This document shows positions 58,637 through 64,000 of a stretch of DNA of 64,000 bases, one piece after another; within the stretch, counting starts at the first letter, position 1, and each line of letters starts with the position of its first letter. This DNA is from Cocos nucifera (Eukaryota > Streptophyta > Magnoliopsida > Arecales > Arecaceae), in NCBI GenBank assembly GCA_006176705.1, contig QRFJ01000377.1, positions 124,001-188,000 on the forward strand, read 5' to 3'. The notes beneath the pieces are model-generated. The model was not told the origin of the DNA, did not search any database, and was given only the letters and a program-made list of their open reading frames with translations. A program made the translations under genes and the position numbers.

Positions 58637-60540
58637 TATTAGATGTATGCCATAGAAGCGAGATTGACCGACACTTGTAATACATTCTAAGAGCATAATT
58701 ATAATTTTAAATTATTATTAATAAAATTAGATTATTCTTTCAATCATATTTGTGTATTAAGTGTCTATGATTCATCCATTGGTTTAACAGATACGATAAC
58801 ACATATTCTTAAGAGTTGAGAATTTAAGATGTGTGTTACCATAATTAACTTATAAATTGCTCCTGATCATAGGATCATCATGAGGATGGTGATTGATCCA
58901 AAAGATTGGTGTACGATCACTTTCTTAATTTAGATGAGTCTTGAATCTATAGTATGGAAACATCGAAGTAAGAGTATAGGTGCTTGTTGAGAACAAGAAT
59001 ACTAAGCATGATCAACTTCGAGCAGTCATAAGAAAGTCTATCTTCTTGTTGATGACTTGCTTGATGCTGCAGTTGTGTGTCTGATTCTTTGATCTGAGAT
59101 GCATTGACAGTTCATCTTAAGGGTGTCATAGTTTGACTATACTATAACTCGATCTCCTAGCTATTTAAAACTTTGAGGTATATGTTGGCTATAGTATATT
59201 CATTATAGAAATTGGATTGCACCAAGATGGAATCTATTAACCTCAATAGAAGAGTAGTCCTATGGTGATCATGAGATCGAGTTCTAAAGTCCACGACTAT
59301 GGTAGTATGAAATAATAGAAAGAAGTTTCTATTAGAATTTTCCATCGGACTCAAATCGATTGATTCAATCACATGACAGGTATTGGGTTTGATAAGTCAA
59401 CCTTAACCTAGATCTTGTTAGGACTCATGATAGAAGAATCCAATCACTTGATAGCTGCACCGAGAGGTTCTTATTCAGTTCCGATGAATTGCCACCACAT
59501 ACTGCTAGATGTTATTGATGGATTATGGGATTAATTAGAATTATTTTGATGATCGATAATTTTAATTGAATAAATTAGAAAGAGTTTTGGTCCATCGAAA
59601 GCTATTTCGAAGATGTCGGTGATGAAGATCATGACATGTCCTATTACCATATAGAATTGAACCTATTAGAACACACAAATAAGAGTTTAGATCTAGATGT
59701 TATTAATTAGACTCGCATAGTCCGATTGATTTGGATTTGATCCAATTATGTTCAAGAAAATTGTGCTAGCACATGATTGGACCTAACTTTCTCCTATATT
59801 AGATTTTCTACTTGGTTGGACTCTATCAAATTGAATTTAGCTCATCCAGAAGCTCTATATGGGTTTGTCCTAAACTAATTGGACCTTGTCCTGATTAAAG
59901 TAGGCCTTGTCCTGATCTTCCTTAAAGAGAATTAGGACAAAGTGGTGCCAAAAGTTGGTGCCCCCTTTTAACTTGGTCATGCATGCAAGAAAGAAGGAGA
60001 AGGGCACATGCCCCCTAGAAATTCTCTAAGGGCGTGCACCCCCAAATGACTTTTTAGAGAGAGAAGGGTGCATGCCCATTCCTAGCATGCGCCCCTTAGT
60101 GGTTAGGATAAGGGAGACGTTGTTTTGGGAGGATGGAGTTTGTTTTTATTTAAACACCTTTGAATCAGTTAAATGGGTTTAAATAAATTCAAACTCTAGG
60201 AGAGACATTATCTGGGTGCCTCATGTGAGATTTGTGTGACAAAACTCACATAAATTCTGAAGTGGGGCTTCAATGCTTGTGGAGAGTTCTTCTGCTTTAA
60301 GCAAATTGACCTGGTCAATTGCTTAAAGCTTTAAGACTCTAGGTCTCCCTATTTTTCTATAAATAGGGTACCAAGCCAAAGGGTTTGGGCATTCAGTTCA
60401 CCAATGGCAAAGCCCTGCTCCTCCTATCCATGCCTCCTCTCCTTCCTCTAGTCCCTATCTCCCACACCCAAGAGTTAGGCTGATCGCATCATTGAGCATC
60501 GAGGTACTATCCATGCAAGTAGAAGTTGAAGGAATCCCCG
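58637..60540 (+). repeat. Family-B-type LTR B4
   Basis: It starts TATTAGATGTATGCCATAG and runs through 'gaggatggtgattgatcc' (58890), 'ctgctagatgttattgatgg' (59499) and TATAAATAGG (60358), ending near 60540 at the foldback element. Two hairpins at 60002-60051 and 60066-60094 replace the single hairpin of B2. No gag or pol follows. Confidence 0.75.
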
Positions 60541-60547
60541 ATCGTGT

Positions 60548-62139
60548 CACTACTATAGAATGAAGCTATGGCAGTGTTTACTATTGCAGCAATTTGAAAA
60601 TCAGTACAATAGGATCTAAGATAGCAGTTTTATGTAACTGCTATTATAGATTTGATCTATAGTAGCGGTTATATGAAACCACTACCATATGTCAACCTAT
60701 GGTAGCGGTTACATAAAACCATCACCATAGGTCCAATCTTTGACAGCGGTTAAGCATAACCATTGCCATAGGTCAAATCTATCATAGCAGATAATCAACC
60801 ATTGCCATAGATTGGACTTATGATAGCGGTTATGTATAACCACTATCATATATTGGATCTATAGCAGCGATTATGAATAACTACTACCATTGATTAGATC
60901 TATGACAGTGGTTTTCATAATCATTGCCATACAGTGGTTATGTTTAACCACTACTATAGATGCATAATATAAATTTTTTCATATTTTTTCTTAAATATGA
61001 TATAATTTTAAAATTTAAAGTCCATCTTCACCATTCATTATATAAATAATTATCATTAAAGTGTCATCACAAAAGGATGCCTCGATCCGATAGCCCTAAC
61101 TATGTCGATCGATAAAATGTAATTTCGATGGTCATGAACAACCACATGATAATCTGATAGATAAAAATCATCGATTGATCTAAAAACTTACAATGATGAT
61201 CTCGATGATGTTTGTAGCATACTATTAAAGTCTCACTTTAATTAGATATCATTATTATGGTCAATCTAGCATGGGATGATTTTAGACATCAAATAAAAAA
61301 TGATGATCAAAAGGCCAAATCTTGCATGATTACGAGGTAATTTTTTAGATAAATGATCTTTGATACTATTTTGATTATTTTATGATGATGATCATAAAAT
61401 TCAAACCACATATATATGAACAATCCAAAACTATATGTCTTCTGATACTCGTTCTTAAAGGCCTTACATAATTATGCTTATACTTTTGTAAGATATGTTT
61501 AACATGGATAGTTCATATAGACATGGTTTGAATTTTTTGATCATCACTGTATAAATAATTAGAATAGTATCAAAGATCATTTATCTAAAAAATTATCTCA
61601 TAATCGAGTGGTGTTTGGCCTTTTGATCATCATTTTTCATTTAACAACCAAAATCATCTAGTGCTAGATTGACCATGATAATAATATTTGATTAAAGTAA
61701 AATTTTGATAGTGTACTACTAACATCACCGAGATCATCATTGCAAGTTTTTAGATCAATCAGTGGTCTCTATCTATTAGATTATTATGCAGTCGTTCGTG
61801 GCTATCAAAATCAAATTTTATCGATCAACATAACTAGGGCTATCGGATTAAAATGACCTTTTATGATGATACTTTAATGATAATTATTTAGATAATGAAC
61901 AGTGAAGATGAACTTTAAATTTTAAAATTATACTATATTTAAAAAAATATGAAAAAAATATATTATGCATCTATAGCAGTGATTGACAAAAATTGCTGCT
62001 ATAGGATCTATTGCAGTGGTTGATAACCTCTGCTATAGATCAAATGGCAGTGGTTATAGATAACCACTGTAATAGACCTATGGGTCGAAAACTATTGCCA
62101 TAGGTTTGGATCATAATTTTTCCTATGCATCAAGTAGTT
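60548..62139. mobile_element. Foldback element with subterminal AGCGGTT/AACCGCT repeats
   Basis: The left end CACTACTATAGAATG and right end (reversed AACTACTTGATG) are weakly CACTA-like. 60570-60955 carries about ten alternating copies of '(TAT)AGCAGCGGTT' and 'AACCACTGCCATAG' type words, and 61970-62115 a shorter set. Between them two arms of about 475 bp (60950-61425 and 61505-61980) are imperfect reverse complements with the axis near 61465: 'gatgcataatat' (60959) pairs with 'atattatgcatc' (61961), 'ccgatagccctaa' (61087) with 'agggctatcgga' (61848). No ORF is present. It is either a non-autonomous CACTA-related element or a foldback transposon; superfamily is uncertain. Confidence 0.75.
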
Positions 62140-62610
62140 TTCATCTTCCCTCGCTTGCTCTCGTTCACTCACACTCTCTCTCTCCTCTTTATCCGAGCCT
62201 TAGCTACCCTCCTTGCCATCGGCCTGCCCCATCACTGGTCGCCTTCTTCTAGCACTGCCCCCCCTCTCTCTCTCTTTCTTTCTTCTCGTCTTTACCCGAA
62301 ACCTAGCTACCCACCTCGCCCCATCCCTCAACCTCGCCATCGGCTCTGGCCTCCTCTACCCTAGCCTTACCTGCCTCGACCTTGACCCCATCCCTGTTAG
62401 CCAACCTCCCTCGACTTTGTTCTCCACCATCCCCTTCCTTCTTGTACCATCATGGGCTCACCCTGCTGCTGGCTCCAGCCCCCTTGGCCCCAGCCTTCTT
62501 TGGCCTACCCCTTTTAGCACCGCCGTCGGCCCATCCCGCCACCACTAGCCCTCCCTCTAACATCGCCATCGACGACCCTATGCGACTTCCTCCCCATATG
62601 TATAATTTTT
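62140..62610. other. CT-rich, GC-rich island
   Basis: Strongly pyrimidine-skewed (tctctctctcctc, cccctctctctc) with overlapping Pro/Ser/Leu-rich ORFs in two frames. It could be the 5' end of a host gene or a captured gene fragment, but no protein family is recognisable. Confidence 0.4.
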
Positions 62611-62780
62611 TATTTAATTTTATAATAATATTAAAAATTAATTATAATATTTATAATAATTATAATAAATATATTTATAAATATTATAATAAATATTATT
62701 ATAATATTTATTATGATAATATTATAATAATATTATAATATTTATTATGATAATATTATAATAATATTATAATAAATGAT
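62611..62780. repeat. AT-only repeat (ATAATATTATAATAATATT type)
   Basis: Nearly pure A/T with self-complementary 'ataatattataataatattataat' units repeated at 62716-62774; it has no unique content. Confidence 0.85.
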
Positions 62781-64000
62781 CTGTCATAGGTTACAGGTTA
62801 AACGGGCCAACTAGGGCTTCTAAATATTAATACATAAATTAATAATATATATCAATATATATATATATATATATTACTAGTAAGATCAGGGTCAATTTCA
62901 AGCTCGAACTCGATTTCGAGTATGGCTTGATTCATATTCGAGTTAAGTAGAGTCGATCTTAAGCTTTACCTATTTTTTTATCTATTTTTCTTTATTTAAG
63001 AATCACTTAAATTAATGCTATATTTTAAGGATATTCAATTAGTACTAAGATGCCATTAGGGAAGAAGAAGATGCCACTATATTTTAAGGATATTCTATCA
63101 ATAATCAATACGTTATAAATAATACTTATCTTATATCATTTTTTATTTTATTATTTTCTACAATATCCTATTTTTAAGAATTAGTTTCTTTCCTTTTATT
63201 TTTTTTATAAAGAGGCTGTTATGATTTCAGATGGAAAATGATAAATTCTTAGTATGATTTTAGTGATATGAGTTCTCTTTTTTTTTTTCTTTTTCTATAA
63301 ATATTTTAATAATTTCGAACGGCAAGGTGATCTTGGATGGTCAATGACTATTTAGCTAGCAACCGTTCGTAGCCAATTTGGTTTAGTTACAGTGGATACC
63401 GAAAGTATTTTTGTAATGCATGATTAAATGATGAATCTGAGCATCTTTTTTTTTATATTTTTATTTTTTTAATATTTAAAGAGAATCTCCTGCCAGTGAG
63501 TTCTGGGCTATGCCAATGGATGTGGGTGTCCCAATAGATTCTAGGCCGTGTTGGTGGATTCTGGGCTGCGTTATGTACTGTAATTTCTTAGATGTCTACG
63601 ATGAGCTCAACCTATCCATGTAGACATATAAAAAAGAATAATCATGTAGATTAACAAAAATGAGCTTATAACAAAGCCACAAACCTTAATATTGATTTTC
63701 AATGCAATATCTTTTAGATACTGATTATTTTTTCTACTAGATACGTGCTTTGATAAGCAACATTGCTATACAATGCCAAGCTCGGTATTGCATACCCACT
63801 TGACCTTTTCTATCAACAAAGCATGATATGAAAGTATGGTAAGATTTAAATAGATTCTAATTAGTTAGAATTTAAAATAAACATTCTATAATGGTTCTCA
63901 TTTCAGGTAGGATAACAATTAGCAACTAGATATTTTTTCCCCCAATAAGATAGTCCTTCCATGGATTGATCATATACCTAGTATCTTGTTGTTTTGACAT
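62781..64000. other. Unassigned sequence to the window end
   Basis: It has a TA dinucleotide tract (62853-62874) and a motif (gctcgaactcgatttcgag, 62903-62921) like that at 19440-19690. Three degenerate ~20-bp units of the form GATTCTGGGCTGTGTTGGTG lie at 63497-63575. No gene recognised. Confidence 0.5.

Noticed and set aside
62382..62738. 118-codon Pro-rich ORF ending in Tyr/Asn/Ile repeats
   Set aside because: It runs from the CT-rich island into a pure AT repeat; not a believable protein.

Overview
This is a plant nuclear chromosomal window, AT-rich and dominated by transposable elements, with one well-supported host gene. Plant origin is shown by the tau-class glutathione S-transferase gene, by Ty1/copia and Ty3/gypsy LTR retrotransposons primed by initiator-Met tRNA, and by CACTA-like DNA transposons. 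The GC-rich exons in AT-rich surroundings and the very long LTRs suggest a monocot, perhaps a palm; that placement is inference.

Layout. 1-1626 is the end of a reverse-oriented LTR of copia family A (family names A and B are mine). 1627-6192 has no recognised gene but holds a degenerate four-unit tandem repeat, an (AAT)n/(ATT)n palindrome, two copies of one foldback MITE (3751-4056 and 5672-5958) and, between them, a decayed ORF built of 87-bp (29-codon) repeats. 6198-17615 is a minus-strand gypsy element with about 2.23-kb LTRs, a gag remnant and no RT or integrase. A 5.2-kb CACTA-type transposon (11110-16308) is inserted in its right LTR. 17621-22600 looks like low-copy intergenic DNA. 22840-23727 is the two-exon tau GST gene. 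24518-26087 is a diverged tandem duplication of purine-rich DNA.

From 26088 to about 60540 there is a nest of copia elements. An old family-B LTR (B0) is split into 26088-26126, 36200-36487 and 56154-56533. Element A1 (minus, 26127-36199) sits in it, and so does element A2 (plus, 36488-56153), whose 5-bp target duplication GAGAT is still visible. A1 and A2 lie head to head, giving inverted arms of over 4 kb. Within the A2 span are an 875-base assembly gap (42446-43320), an unassigned GC-richer segment, a truncated family-B LTR (B1) and a structurally complete but frameshifted family-B element (B2, 45226-54422) with gag, protease, integrase, RT and RNase H all recognisable. Two more B-type LTRs (B3, B4) follow in series. 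60548-62139 is a foldback element with about 475-bp inverted arms and arrays of short AGCGGTT/AACCGCT-type repeats. The rest is a CT-rich GC island, AT-rich repeats and unassigned sequence.

Function. Only the GST gene is expected to make a working host protein (detoxification or stress). Every retrotransposon reading frame seen is broken by stops or frameshifts. The LTRs still carry promoter-like features: in family B a dense cluster of TTGAC W-box cores, a conserved hairpin and a TATA box. I found no tRNA, rRNA, CRISPR or other prokaryote-type system, and nothing that amounts to a clearly new biological system. The foldback element, the W-box-rich LTR, the head-to-head A1/A2 palindrome and the LTR hairpins are the observations most worth following up.
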